Below, piece by piece: positions 23,583-36,133 of a DNA stretch of 64,000 bases (positions are counted from its first letter, which is position 1; every line of letters begins with the position of its first letter). The DNA is from Apostichopus japonicus (Eukaryota; Echinodermata; Holothuroidea; Aspidochirotida; Stichopodidae): the NCBI RefSeq assembly GCF_037975245.1, contig NC_092574.1:758001-822000 (forward strand), read 5' to 3'. A program made the position numbers and the translations under genes. The notes below the pieces were generated by a model that did no database searches, was not told the origin of the DNA, and saw nothing but the letters and a program-made list of their open reading frames with translations.

Positions 23583-25300
23583 AGAATTCATATGACCCAA
23601 TGGTTGGGTGGTCCAAGGCGTACTAGTCTTGATAAGTGCCTAAAGTGGTCCAGTTACACTCATTAAAGAAGTAATTATTTAGTGGTCATTTTAATTGGGC
23701 AAGCACTCTTGGACCGGGCCAGACGCATTATGGTAATCTTCTACAATGTCCTTAGAGTTCATGTTAACCATCGGTTTGGTGATCCAGGGCGTGCATTATG
23801 GAACCCTTCTACATTGTCATTAGCGTTCATATCACCCATTGGATGAGTGAACCAAGGCATGCTGCATGGATTAGGGCCCAAAGCTTTTTCGTGGCCCCGT
23901 TTCAGTCATTAAAAAAGTAATGATTTAATGGTCATTTAAATTGGTCAAGCACTCTTTGGACCGGACAAGACGCATTATGATACTCTTCTTTAGGGCCCAA
24001 AGCTTCTTCACGGACTCATTTCACTCATTAAAGAAGTAATGATTTAATGGTCATTTAAATTGGTCAAGCACTCTTTGGACCGGACAAGACGCATTATGAT
24101 ACTCTTCTACAATGTCCTTAAAGTTCATGTTACACATCGGTTTGGTGATCCAAGGCGTGCTGCATGGATTAGGGCCCAGACGCATTATGATAATCTTCTA
24201 CAATGTCCTTAGAGTTCATGTTAACCATCGGTTTGGTGATCCAGGGCGTGCTGCATGGATTAGGGCCCAAAGCATGTTTGTGGTCCCATTACACTCATTG
24301 AAGAAGTAATTATTTAGTGGTCAATTAAATTGTTCAAGCACTCTTTTGACCGGGCAAGGCGCATTATGGATCCCTTCTTTATTGTCATTAGCGTTCATAT
24401 GACGCATTGGTTGGGTAGTCCAAGGCGTGCATGGATTAGGGCCCAAAGCTTTTTCGTGGTCCCGTTTCAGTCATTAAAAAAGTAATGATTTAATGGTCAT
24501 TTAAATTGGTCAAGCACTCTTTGGACCGGGCCAGACGCATTATGGTACCCTTCTACAGTGTCCTTGGACTTCTTATGACCCATTGGTTAGGTGGTCCAAG
24601 GCGTGCTGGTCCTGACTGGGGCCTAAAGATTTTTGCAGGTCCATTTACATACATTAACGTAGTGATGATGTAGTGGCCATTTTAATTGGTCAAGCACTCT
24701 TTGGACCGGGCAAGACGCTTGTGGTACTCTTCTACAATGTCCTTGGATATCATGTTAAACATCGGTTTGGTGATCCAAGGCATGCTGCATTGGCTAGGGC
24801 CCAAAGCTTTTTCGTGGTCCAGTTACACTCATGAAAGAAGTAATGATTTAGTGGTCATTTAAATTGGTCAAGCACTCTTTGGACCGGGCAAGACGCATTA
24901 TGGTACCCTTCTACAATGATTTTAGATATCATACAACACATTGGTTGGGTGGTCCAAGGCGTACTGGTTTTGATTAGGGCCCAAATGTTTTTATTTCAGT
25001 TACTGTTACATTTTTTTTTAAATTGTTGATTTAGTGGTCATTTTAATTGGTCAAGCACTCTTTGGACAGGGCAAGACGCATTATGGTATCCTTGTACAAT
25101 GTGTTAAGAATTCCTATGACCCATTGGTTAGGTGGTCCGAGGCGTGCTAGTCTTGATTAGGGCCTAAAGTGATTTTTTTTTTCAGGTCCCGTTACATTAA
25201 TTTAAGAACTTTATGAAGTAGTGGTCATTTTAGTTGGTCAAGAACTATTCGGACCGGACAAGATGCATTATGGTACCCTTCTAAATATTCATTAGAGTAT
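23583..25300 (-). repeat. right-arm array of the same 179-bp unit, rearranged
   Basis: Inverted units with anchors near 23721, 23967, 24089, 24178, 24357, 24533, 24711, 24891, 25076 and 25258. Several intervals are much shorter than 179 (for example about 122 between 23967 and 24089), showing internal deletions or unequal exchange absent from the left arm. Confidence 0.9.
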
Positions 25301-25480
25301 ATGACACATAGATAAACCTCTTACCACGACCAAATGTTGAACATCTTGTAAGAAACTTTTCGTCATGCCAGAGGTGTTACTATACGTCGATACCATTGTT
25401 GAATACGTAACTGAACAGGTAGCAGTTACTCATTCGCGAATGTCGAACGAGGAACGGGGAATAAGTATCTAAACTTCACA

Positions 25481-26889
25481 GTTCAACTTCAAGCCCGTAC
25501 TGCTCTAGTTACTGCAGTAAGAATTACTCATTCAAGTCTGTAAATTATCCAGATTCTTTGATACTTTTCATCAGGAGTTAGGAGTAAGTCTATCGAAAAC
25601 AAGAATAATTAGGTAAGTTTATTTTATTTTTCATAAATAATGCAAAATCAGCCTACCGTACTATAGTATAAGCTTATAGCATTTACGTAAGGTGTACCAC
25701 TAACGTTAGGCCTAGCCTATCCTACCACGATATGCACGTTATAACGTATGTTGTACGATGGACCCTTCTAAGTTCGGACACGTAAGAGGATCAGAGGGAA
25801 TTTTCAAGCTTAAAAAATACCTGTATGAAACAAAGTTCACCCTTTTATAGATCAGCTTAGCAGACATTAATTGTGAAAGTTTCAACATTTTAGGAAAATG
25901 TATATAGGCCTAGGCTAGGGCTACTTTTTGTACAGGAAAACCAAAGAGATTGGGGCTTGTTTATATTTAATAATGTGTAGGCCAGGCATAGGCTACCTGT
26001 TTTTGGTTAAACCTTGCAAAGAAAATGTGGGTGATTATGTTACAGGTTAGGGTTTAGATATATTTCACACTATTTTTAATCCTTTTTTAACTGTTTGATT
26101 TGATTATTAGTACAGAAAATAAACAAAAAAGTTGGTTTTAGTGTTATTGGTTAGAGGTACAGTACTTAACATGTTGTTGGAAACAGGTGCACGCATTATT
26201 TAATACATCCAGCCAACAACGTCCATTGTTGCGAAGTTCAGACAGCTGACTTAAATGGCCGCCAAAAGTTAGGGCTTGATTTAATAATGTGCATATTTCT
26301 TTGTCAGTTTTCTGTTTTTTACCTTTCTGAAAATGGTTCGGACCCTTTATTTGCAATCAGAACATTCATGTGTAGATGACTTGTTTGAGTTTGTTTATAA
26401 CTTTTTTGGGGCATCGGTACAAGATTTGTCAAGAAATTGGTCCATGTCAGGCGTAGCTTAAAATGTTCCAGTGACATGTAACACTAATTTCCTATTGAAT
26501 AATACAGTATAGAAGAAGCTAATTTTTTTTTTTTTTTTTTAAATGGTCCCAGCCCTTTTATTTTTAACCAGAACATTTGCAGATAAATTGAATGAGTTTG
26601 AACATAATTTTCTTGGTTCAAAGGTACAAATTTTCTCAAGACATACCTGCTTTGACATCGATATAATTGTTTCCAAACAGGAGCATCATCTAACTGAGTT
26701 TCCTTTAACAATTGTAACAGAGAGCATTTTACTGTTATCTCACCTTCCCCTTACCCTAGGAACATATTTACAATATCTTAGCTAGTAGCACAGACAGGAA
26801 GTTCTTACATCACACCTCTCAGAAACCTCCAACTTATTACAGTAGTTCCCGGAGATCATCCACACTGTAACCTCTAGAGTAACTTTCTA
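25481..26889. other. no gene recognised
   Basis: AT-rich sequence. Two segments, about 26325-26440 and 26540-26650, are diverged duplicates (both have GGTC/GTTC..CCCTTTTATTT, CAGAACATT, GAGTTTG and GGTACAA landmarks). A poly-T tract lies at 26523-26540. Confidence 0.4.
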
Positions 26890-27110
26890 CAACCAAAACC
26901 CTACACTTGTTTGTGCACCTATTATTATGTAATCTTCAGCAGGATGTGTGGTCAGCTTCGCAGCAGCTTAACCACTGTTTATGTAGACAGAGTAACATCC
27001 TGTCCTATCCTCTTGTAATCCATTGTAAAAGAGTATACAGTATAAGATGCAACTTTCACCATTTGTATTCAGTAGCATATATCCAGCCAAGGAAGATATC
27101 AATTTTCTAA
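26890..27110 (+). repeat. dispersed repeat, inverse of 48710-48960
   Basis: Shared landmarks in inverse order with 48.7-48.96 kb: TTGTTTGTGCACC, CAGCAGGATGTGTGGTCA, AGAGTAACATCCTGTCC and AAGATGCAACTTTCACCATT. Probably two copies of one unclassified transposon. Confidence 0.75.
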
Positions 27111-28259
27111 TTCTTGGCAGGAAAAGTTGAATTGTGGTCAGCTTAATCTCTGAAATCAAACAATTCGTATTAAAGTAGAGTCTCAATCAAGTATCAAAGC
27201 AACTTCAGTAAATCCCAGTAATATCTGTCCCATGTATGTAATATATAGCCCATGGCACTGATTTAACTGCAATAATGAAACTCGTATTAATACCAAAGCA
27301 AATATTCTTGATTGTAGAAAGGAAAGAACCGAGTCTCTTGCTTTAGTGGAACTTTATTCAAAGTTTTATCAAACAAATGAACTTGTATTAAACCTGTTTT
27401 ATTCCCCCTCGGGGGTGGGGGGTATTTTCAGTGAGAAAAATCCTGTCTCACTGGTATGGCATGTGTCCCATCGTACTAAAACAAATTGAACAATTCTAGA
27501 AATTGCCTGCAACAATCCCCTCTAGTTGACCTGTTTGATAGAGACTCAATGAAGTGTGTGAGATTGGATAATACTGAATTGGGTGCACTTAAAGATATAT
27601 AGCCTAGTATGAGCCCATGCACACTTCTTCTGTGGTACTCCCTATTCAGAGTGAAGTGTCAACTACCAAATAGAATACAATTCCCTATAATCCCCCAATC
27701 AAACCTTACTGGGGTGGAGTATCATGAATAAATTAACTTCCTGTGTATAGACAGTAGATTGCATAAACTATGGTTGTGAAGTAGCTCATTGGGTACAAAC
27801 AAGTGTCTGTGTTCAACAAAGGGAAATTGGTATCATTGGCCCCCTAGTGGGGGATATAGGGCCTAATTGTGAAATAATATATACAAGACAGCATGACTTC
27901 GGTTGATTGGCTGGAAATCAAATTAAAGCATTGGGCTGACTGCTCGTATGTAATATGGGTGGGTATAGGTGTTTTTGGAAGATTTAGGTAACATTTGAGA
28001 GGAAATTGAACTTTTGATGATTGCAAAATTTAAAAAAATCTGATTTAAATAAAAAAAAAATCTGGTTTAAAAAAAAAAAATCAGCAACCCTGGTTCCAGG
28101 TTGCCCAATATTCTCCCAATGGCAAGTTTCGAAATTAACCTGAAAAAGTCATCCAACTGTGTATATACCATAGTGTCCCCAGGTTTACATGTACAAACAA
28201 AAATATATCGATCTGTCACTGAGTATATTTATGTGTATTCCATACATATTTAACAAAGC
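27111..28259. other. no gene recognised
   Basis: No supported coding frame. There are A-rich tracts at about 28035-28080 and a CCCCCTCGGGGGTGGGG patch near 27405. Confidence 0.4.
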
Positions 28260-28261
28260 AC

Positions 28262-28450
28262 TACAAGTGCTGGACCCATGGGTACAGGCTCATGAGTACG
28301 GGTATGGGTATGGGTACCGGCCTATACTGTAAAGGAACTGTGAGTATGGGTACCAGTACCGACTCATGAGTATGGGTACGGTATCGGTTCCAGAGCATGG
28401 GTATGGGTACGAGTACTGAAATTGGTACTAGAGTAAGAGTACGGGTACTA
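28262..28450. repeat. GGGTAC/GGGTAT low-complexity minisatellite
   Basis: Degenerate repetition of GGGTATGGGTAC and CATGAGTACGGG-type hexamers. The Val-Pro-Ile-rich frame on the minus strand is a by-product. Confidence 0.85.
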
Positions 28451-28523
28451 CAACTCTGATAAACACTAGTTGAATCCATAGGGACATGTTATTAGCAATA
28501 TCATCATGTTAAATGATTATACT

Positions 28524-28714
28524 GACTGGGCTTGAAATGAATGTTCAATAAATTGAAGGGCACTGAGCCTGAGGCCATTTCATATTTGAACCAGGGCACC
28601 AAGGCCATCCACCTCTGAAGTACAATGGCAATTTTAGTTTTCAAGGGCACCAAGGCCAAACAGAAGGGCACAGAGGCCATGGCCTCCGGTGCCTCTGGTT
28701 ATTTCGAGCCCTGT
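28524..28714. mobile_element. short MITE of the GGGCTCGAAAT family
   Basis: Left end CTGGGCTTGAAATGA, right end reading CAGGGCTCGAAATAACC on the minus strand. The interior is AGGGCACCAAGGCCAT-type repetition. A related start, TAGGGCTCGAAATAGC with AAGGGCACG motifs, occurs at about 39097-39215. No clear target duplication. Confidence 0.55.
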
Positions 28715-29169
28715 TCTGAGCCACATAATCTGTGTTTTTCTTTTAGATACCTGGACAATGGAGGTTAAATAATGACTAGCCTAATGCATTCATGCCTAAA
28801 CAGATCATGCAAAATCTATATAGTATACTGACAAGATGTAAGGCTACAAACTAATATTTGGTTGCATATATATAAGAAATCATTTTTCTGCTTGGCATTC
28901 TTGGCACTTTGTAGAATGGACTACTTAACGAAGCAGTTACGTAACGATAGCTGTGTGGGTTGAGGCCTATATAGGTACTGACGAAATTTTAACTTCCACA
29001 ATGGATGCATTCATTAATATGCTAATTTTAGCATTTAAATGCTTAAATTCTTTCCATTGAAAGGCTTAGCCAATTTAGAATTTTGTCTCTATAGATTAGA
29101 GGGCTGAGCGAATGCATTCATGTGAACGAATGCATTCAAAAATATATTTTCTCTAGACTCTATGGAGGG

Positions 29170-29231
29170 CTTACCTAAATCTTGGTGAATGCATATATAC
29201 CCAATAAATGCATTCACCAAATGTTGGTAAG
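29170..29231. repeat. imperfect inverted repeat upstream of the transposase
   Basis: Arms 29170-29194 and 29208-29231 pair through GGTGAATGCAT/ATGCATTCACC and CTTACC/GGTAAG. More GAATGCATTCA motifs lie just upstream (29108-29140). It may be part of the transposon's terminal region. Confidence 0.6.
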
Positions 29232-29536
29232 GGGCATTATTCCCTCTCCAACTGTCACACTGTTACAAAATTGCCATGGAATTGCCCTTTGAGAAGGTTT
29301 TAAAAGTGAAAATGATGAGACAAAGCAAAATTTGGAACCATTTGTTTGTATCCAATGGCAATATTGTTACACTATATCATTCTCTATCCATTTCAGAATA
29401 TCGTTTTCAAGCCTATATAGCGTTCAATTCCCAGCTGAGTAAATTACAAATTAGGACAGCTCTGCTAATTGGTGCAAAGATTCTTAACCTTAAAAAATTT
29501 TTTTGAATGTACGGTTGGCCCAGCTACATTCACATC

Positions 29537-31543
29537 ATGAGCACAAAGCGCAAGAGAGAAAACCGTAGGAATTACAGTAAACTATGGATGAGTATGAAAA
29601 GGATGCAAAATGATGACAGCACTGATTCTAGTGAACTAAGCTATGGCAATGGGCCTACCCAAGATGATGACATCTGTCACGTTCTCAATGAAGCTTCAGA
29701 CCTTAATAATCACTACAATGATGTGGCCTGCTCATCATCTCAACACACACCTCTAGAAGTAGTAAATAACAATGATGACGTACCAGTAAGCCTACATGAA
29801 GAAGTGGTCCCTGATCATGTCAATCTCAATATTGAGTCGGATAGTCATAGTGAACCATATTCTGATACACCATCATGTAGTGAATCTGATACCAAAGAGT
29901 CTTTTGTTGATAAAGTGCGTGTGTGGGCAACCTCGTGTAATGTTAAAGGTACTACAGTTGATGGTATACTTAAGATATTGAACGAGAATGGCCATCCAGA
30001 AGTTCCACTTTCTTCTCGCACTTTGTTGAAGACACTGTGAGAAGTTATTATTCGGTCTATTTCAAACATGCAATATTTCAACTTCGGTTTGCACGAAATG
30101 GTTACTAAAACGCTAATGGGTTATTCGGTTGCAGTCTTTGATCAGATTGACCAACTCAAGTTGCATATTAATATCGATGGATTTCCATTGTTCAAAAGCA
30201 GCAAACGCAGTGGCTGGCCAGTTTTGTGTAGTATTGTAAACTTAAATCCGGTTAATGTATTCCCTATTAGTGTGGGGATAGGGCAATCCAAGCCATCTAA
30301 TTTGGATTTCTTGGCAGATTCCATAGCAGAGATCAACCACGCCTTAAAAGAGGGAATTACATACCAGGGGAAGCATTTCCAGGTAGCACTGCAATGTGTG
30401 GTTTGTGATGCACCAGCAAGGGCAATGGTAAAATGTGTGAAACAGTATTCTGGGTATTTTGGGTGTGATTGATGTACTCAAAAATGGGTATATGTTGGGA
30501 GGGTCATATATCCCTTGATTGACAATTTGATCTTGCGGACTAATGAAACATTTCGATCTCATCAGCAGGAAGAACACCACCTTGGAGTTTCGCCCTTTTT
30601 ATTGAATTGTTGGAACTAGACATGATATCAGACTTTCCACTAGACGTACATGCATTTGGTATGTTTGGGTGTGGTGAGAAAATTGCTGCTGATATGGATG
30701 AGAGGCCCATGGCGGGAAGGGAGACTATCAGCTATACAAATTACACAAATTAGTGCTCGGTTGGTCAATATGCAGGGTAATGTGCCTAATGATTTTGCTA
30801 GAAAACCAAGGGGCCTAGATGAAGTTGATCGTTGGAAAGCCACCGAATTTAGACAATTTTTATTGTATACTGGGCGGTTTGTTTTGAAGAATATCCTAGC
30901 TTGTGATCACTATAATCTTTTCTTGGTATTGAGCACTGCAATCTGTATCCTGGTGTCTACCAAGCTGGCAGCTGAACATGTTAACTATGCTCACCAATTG
31001 TTGAAATACTTCATTAAGTGGGCATGTGAACTTTATGGTCAGGAATTTGCTGTTTACAACGTACATGGCCTCCTCCACATTGCCGATGACGTTATTAAAT
31101 TTGGCTGCCTCGACAACTGTTCTGCGTGGAGATTTGAGAATTACATGAACGAATTGAAGAAAAAGGTTAGATCCGGGAAAAATCCTGCAGCTCAACTTGT
31201 AAAGAGAATCTACGAGGAAACCGATAGAGTACGTGTAGTAAACTCTGAATCTTTAACTATTTATTGTAGAAGGCCTAACAATGCCTATGTCACAAAATGC
31301 AACAAATACTGTTCGGTGGTCCGAGTTGAGAGATACACCCATCACACTTATTTGTGCAGAGTATACAAAGCAGCGCAACCAATTCATGACCATCCATGCG
31401 ATTCTCGTTTGTTGGGATTTTGCAAAATGCCCAATCATAGCTATGAAATGTTGATCCTGCATTACAGTGATCTCAGGGCCAGATGCTTCCTGATTGAAAA
31501 TGACCATCATGTCACTTTCATGCCTCTACTCCACCAACATTAG
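29537..31543 (+). pseudogene. CACTA/Tnp2-like transposase, decayed
   Basis: Starts at ATG 29537 with a basic N-terminus (MSTKRKRENRRNYSKLW) and an acidic, Ser-rich region to about 29930. A conserved catalytic-type domain follows: INIDGFPLFKSSKRSGWP near 30165, CDAPARAMVKCVKQYSGYFGC near 30405, EEHHLG near 30570, then MHLVCLGVVRKLLLIW at 30650. It closes with a long C-terminal part (NVHGLLHIADDV, FENYMNELKKKVR). The family, from recall, is the Tnp2/CACTA-type transposase found in many invertebrates. Lesions: TGA at 30038-30040 and at 30470-30472 (both look like CGA to TGA decay), a one-base shift in the T run near 30596-30600, and an extra G near 30646. So no functional protein is expected. 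The DUF4806-like gene follows 950 bp downstream on the same strand. Confidence 0.8.
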
Positions 31544-32496
31544 GTAAATAACTAAGTTCTGTCATTTTAATTACCCAAGTCCTAATTAGCTGAGTAGCAA
31601 CAATACCATACAAGGGTAGGAAATTTGATATTATTTACATGGGCCATTTGTAAGAGGTTTGAATCCAAAGCAATTTCTGGTTTGATTCCAAAGTGATGAT
31701 AAAAATATCCAGTGTCCCTATATTAAAATGTCCTTGGGTGGCTGTACATGTACAGTATAATGAGTATATGACATTTTGTAAGAGAAGTTCCATGATTTAA
31801 AGAAAAGTAAAGTTTGTTAGGAAAGTTATAAACCTGAACCCAAATAAACCCCTCTGGGAACAGTGCTATTTATGACAGTTCCTACATCAATGTATTTCAA
31901 AAACATTGAAAAGGCTTATTTTTTTAAGGTTGACTTTTAACTGTGTGCCATTGCATAGCATTTTCAGTGTTTAGTGTTTCTGATTCACCTACAGTACTTT
32001 TTCATCGTTTACCTTTATTCCTTGTCATTTGTAAAATTATTCGATTTTGGCTGTGATAAGGCAATACAGTGTATATTTTAAGTACTGGGTTTTATTATGA
32101 TTTTTCATTATTATTCTTCGTTACCAAAACAATAGGGCCTATATCCTTATGGTTATGCAAAGTATCACAAGGGGTCCTCCTCTCATAATACATTTTTAAT
32201 GTAAATTCTGTTTTCAAATTTGAACAATAGAAAATTCTCCTGCTGACCACCACTAAAGAAATTGTTCGCACTTTGAATTGCAAACAGAAATAGACTGCAT
32301 GTAGGCTATCCACGATACTGTTACTTTATAAACAAGTGATTTGCAGTACTGTACATAAAGTAATTATTCCTAATGTTGAGACTTGGTTGGGCGAATTTGT
32401 AGCCACCACGTGCCACAAACTGTTAGTATCAAGTATTCATTTCAGTCCATGAATTCTCAATTATTTCATCCTGTATTATGTACTGTTTCTTTTCAG
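31544..32496. other. no gene recognised between transposase and next gene
   Basis: AT-rich spacer without supported frames. It ends with TTTTCAG, the acceptor of the next exon. A first coding exon carrying the start codon of the downstream gene should lie here or within the transposase span, but was not identified. Confidence 0.4.
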
Positions 32497-32693
32497 AACA
32501 ATGGCATCCAGTACTCCGTAGTCATCTTTCTTAAAGATAACATCGTAGAGTGCGTGCCAAGCTCTTGGATTGAGAAGAGCACCAATAAGGTACGTTGTAT
32601 TGATATAGTTTACAATTGTGAATAATTACAAGTGTGTAAGAAAAATACAGTGTTCAATGTAAGTCTTCCGTATTTTTACGGAAATCTGTATTT

Positions 32694-33250
32694 TTAGCTC
32701 ATACCAGCATGCTGGTGTGAGCTATTGTTACAGTGCGGCGTCTATCACTCTATCCGTCAACAATTGGTAAAACCGCTCCCACTCGCACAGTGTTTGATGG
32801 AATTTCATGAAACTTGGACACAAGGACCATTGGGTATAGGGCCATCAGAGATGGTCCAAAATTTGGGGTGAAAGGTCACCTGTGGGCCGTAATGGGCCAT
32901 TTTGTGGAAATACGCAAAATGCTTCTTCTCCTACAGATTCCATGGTACAATGTTGAGGGTTTGTCACGATAGTACTATGGTAGTTTTACCTTCAGGGTGT
33001 TCATGAATTTGAGATCAAAGATCAACTAGGGGTCTTTTGTGGCCCGGGCCGCGGCCCTATATTTTCAAATTGCTCCTGTTCGTACAGTGTATGGCCAATT
33101 ATAATGAAACTTGGTCACAATGTTCCTCGGGATGAGAGTTACGAGGGGTGTTCGGAAACTTGAGGTCAAATGTCATTTAGGGGGTCATCGGGGGTCATTC
33201 TTTGTAATATTTTCAAATATCTCAATCTCCTCAAGATTTTGATGGATCAT
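32694..33250 (+). mobile_element. Helentron-like element, copy 2 (head plus diverged units)
   Basis: Starts with the palindrome TAGCTCATACCAGC/GCTGGTGTGAGCTA. It then runs through a head and about three diverged units with TTCTTCTCCTACAG, GGGTGTTCATGAATTTGAG, ACTAGGGGTC and ATGAAACTTGGTCACAA. It lies in intron 1 of the DUF4806-like gene. No 3' hairpin is visible, so it is 3'-truncated. More diverged from the unit consensus than the 8.3-9.8 kb array. Confidence 0.75.
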
Positions 33251-33724
33251 ATTCAAAGTTGAACTGATGATTGTTGGATTGTGTATGAATAAGGTGATGC
33301 CTAAAAAAATTTGGTCCAAAGTTAATTTATTACAATTAATCCCCATTGTTTAAAAAAATCTGAGCCTTCACTTTTTGCCAAAGCTCCTTTAATTTGTCTC
33401 CCAGTTTCTGCAGTGTTTGTTTACATTTGTGGTTAAGCTCTGCAGAGGCTGTTAGTGGAATTAAAGCAGGACTGGGAGTTGTTATTAACTGTTGAACTGT
33501 AAGCATGAGAGCCCTATAGCCAATCAGCACTTGCGGATTCTTAGAAGTCTTTGAGCCTGAGGTATGTAGGCAGCTTGTGAAGTTATGTCTTGTAGGGAGT
33601 GCTTGTGAAGTTATGTCTGCTAAGGTAGAGGGGAGAAAGTTTAATAGGGTAGGTCAGTGCATGGTATTGTTTGAGAGAGTGGGTAAAATAGGATTTAAAG
33701 GGGGAAAATAGGAATTATAGCCAG

Positions 33725-34450
33725 TGGTGTGGCCAGGATTCTGCTAACGGAGGGGGGGGGGTATCCCTCATGGGCCCAAAATTGGTTTTGTGGGCCCTAC
33801 ATTTTTCAGCTCGAAAAGGTATGAGCTTCTGCACCATTGGTGCTCTAGTTTTAAATTCCATTAAAGTTTCCACAAAATTGTACGAATATCAAAGATACAA
33901 CGCGGCAAAAATGCCTGGCCCGTTGCAGAAAGCTAACTTCAATTTTCACTCATCGATCAACCATAATACCATTTCCTGTTACGCATCGCATTGCAATGTA
34001 CAACATTGTGCCATGTGAACATCGTTGCGTACGTGCGAACTTCAAATCGCCATACACATTTCTGTCGTTGAAAAACCTTGCCTAATTCACATCTTCTTAA
34101 CTGCTGGTGCTCGACATAAGTTTCGGAATTAACGCTTGTGATATTTTTGAGCTGCGGAATTCTACGGGAAACGCATATGATAGTTGATATTCGTGATCGC
34201 ATTCGAATGTGAGACTGTTTTTTTTATTTCTGAGTTCGCTGTGACGTATTCGTAACTTTGAGCTAGCCTAACATAATGATAGTGTGTAAGTAGTCAGAAC
34301 TGGGAGTAGGATGTGTTAGCGCTAATACTTTTGAGCTAGCCTAACATAACAATAGAGTGTAAGTAGTCAGAGCTAGGAGTAGGATGTGTTAGGACGGCAT
34401 TCAACCGGGGTCTCCGAATAGTTTCCGTATTTTTTGGGGGGCTGCACTTA
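33725..34450. other. intronic sequence; possible hAT-like left end
   Basis: CCAGTGGTGTGGCCAGG followed by a poly-G at 33750-33760 looks like a MITE terminus, but no matching right end was found. No gene is visible. Confidence 0.35.
34259..34392 (+). repeat. 73-bp tandem dimer
   Basis: Two copies of GAGCTAGCCTAACATAA through TGTAAGTAGTCAGA and TAGGATGTGTTAG, starting at 34260 and 34333, with few differences. Confidence 0.9.
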
Positions 34451-34851
34451 CATCCATGAGAATACTTACTGGCAGACTAGTTAAGTTAAGCTCACTTTAA
34501 TCAGGAATGACACTTTCCTCATTAATTTATATGAATTGATCCTGGATCTGTCATATTGGATGCAGCACCAGCAAACTTCCCAGGTTGTCTTATCAAATAT
34601 AGTGCTCCATTGACAATGAGGGGGGCTTTTAGGACAAATCCTGCTCCATGGACCTCCATTTTACGACCCCAAACAACAGATATATGAGAGAACCACAGAC
34701 TTTGACCACTCTCATAGGTCTGGAGGAGCTAGTTGAAGTAAGGTACTGTAGCTAGCAGAACTGCACTACATGGCAACATGGCAGCAGAGAGGCCAAGTGC
34801 AAAAAACTTCAAACACCAAATCCATCCTAGCCAATTTACAGTAGGCTAATA

Positions 34852-35106
34852 GCTGGGCCGGTGCGTATCTCTGGTTTTCATAGCGTAATTAGCAGATGAG
34901 AGTCAGTGACTCCCCTGAACAGAACGCCAGTCTATCGCAGGTTAAGGCCCCTGTTACACTGGTTAACTCATTTCACAGCTAAGTGAACTGAAACAATTGG
35001 TAAGTGTTTTGCTTAACAACACATCACAGTTCCCAAGTCGCGAATCAACCAGGACTTTCAGATCTCAAGTTCGACTTCTTACTACTGAGCTAATGCACTC
35101 CCTTAG
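34852..35106 (-). mobile_element. tRNA-derived SINE
   Basis: The minus strand begins GGGAGTGCATTAGCTCAGTA (A-box-like TTAGCTCAGTAG), then a B-box-like CTGGTTGATTCGC. A TGTTAAGCAAAACACTTACC central motif follows, then CCTGCGATAGACTGGCGTTC near the 3' part. This order of blocks is usual for tRNA-derived SINEs of invertebrates. Intronic. Confidence 0.7.
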
Positions 35107-35782
35107 GTCCAAGAACTAGCCCAGTGTAGTTCTACAATATAGCCACTTTGGAAAAGGACTCTTGCATTCTAGTGGAGAATTGAATTCCAAGACCTCTATA
35201 AACTCAACAACCAGCTCACTCACTTTGCAGCCAGGTGTGCCACACTTCCACATTAGCTATCATACAAAAATTAGTTGATTTAATTGTTTGTATTTGTTCT
35301 TTATTATAGCTTGTGTGTTACTGGCCATCTGGTAAGGACCTGAAAAGGAAAATCCTCAAACAAGAAATTCCTGACAAAGACCTGTGGGATGCTTATCCTG
35401 TCAAATTAGTTGGCAAACCAGGTAGGTTATATGATTATGGGATGAATATGAAGGCTTCCATGAATTAGTGTGCAATCAATGACAAAAAATTGGGGCCATT
35501 CCTTAAATAGGCCTTACTTAAACATAAATTGATGTCATACTCTAGTCAACTTCCCACTGTTTTGAAAATTACCATACTCTGCTGTAGGCCACATGCGAAC
35601 AATGCAATACACATTGAATCTAGATGCTAAAAAATTACAATTATCCTAAGTAATCTTTAGCCATGTTTCGAATGGCATTCGAACATGGGTTGGAAAAGTT
35701 CTGCAGAAAATATAAACCGTCATTTATGAATGATACAGAAAATTGACAACGTCAAATATTAATATGACCCCAAGCATGCCCA

Positions 35783-35868
35783 TCATAGCTTAATGATTAG
35801 AGCACTCGTCTCTTATGCTGGCGCCCTTGGTCTGATTCCCGATAGGTCTGCAATCAGTACGTGTTTCA
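35783..35868 (+). mobile_element. tRNA-like SINE head
   Basis: CATCATAGCTTAATGATTAG (A-box-like) and GGTCTGATTCCCGATAGG (B-box-like) with tRNA spacing. The folded arms do not pair well enough for a functional tRNA gene. Lies in intron 2 of the DUF4806-like gene. Confidence 0.6.
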
Positions 35869-36133
35869 TAACTGGTATATCAAATTGTTGTGGCTTTTTA
35901 ATAAAATGTCCAGACAAATAAATGCTTTTGGGACATGAAAACCTTGATGAACTGAATATGTACCGTAAGCTACTTAGATGCCTGTAGATGCACAGTGTAG
36001 GCTACTGTACTACTGTTAATTATGTCTTTTTTTCTTGACAGAATACAAAGATTATGAGTTTGCATGTCGAATTGCTAAGAGGGCAGAGGAGACCTCGACA
36101 GTGGAGTCTGAGGATGATCTCTTTACGACCTTA

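Larger units (their letters stand above)
19436..25480. mobile_element. large foldback DNA element with tandem-repeat arms
   Basis: Outer ends TGTGAAGTTAGATACTTATT (19436) and the reverse complement ending CTTCACA (25480) are inverted repeats. The similarity runs inward through TTCCCCGTTCCTCGTTCG, CGCGAATGAGTAACTG and ACAAGATGTTCAACATTTGG to arrays of about 179-bp units in opposite orientation. Left arm about 19436-21565, right arm about 23583-25480. The spacer is about 680 bp after removing the nested 22233-23566 element. No transposase is visible. Architecture resembles foldback elements such as sea urchin TU and Drosophila Galileo (analogy, not homology claimed). No target duplication was found at the ends. 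Confidence 0.85.

Noticed and set aside
30896-31195. Antisense open frame within the transposase
   Set aside because: Shadow of the sense coding sequence, which has clear family motifs.
33725-34450. Complete hAT-like element starting at CCAGTGGTGTGGCCAGG
   Set aside because: No inverted partner or target duplication could be found downstream.
35783-35868. tRNA gene
   Set aside because: A and B boxes are present, but acceptor and other arms do not pair well and the context is intronic; called a SINE head instead. The same reasoning applies to 43574-43660 and 34852-35106.
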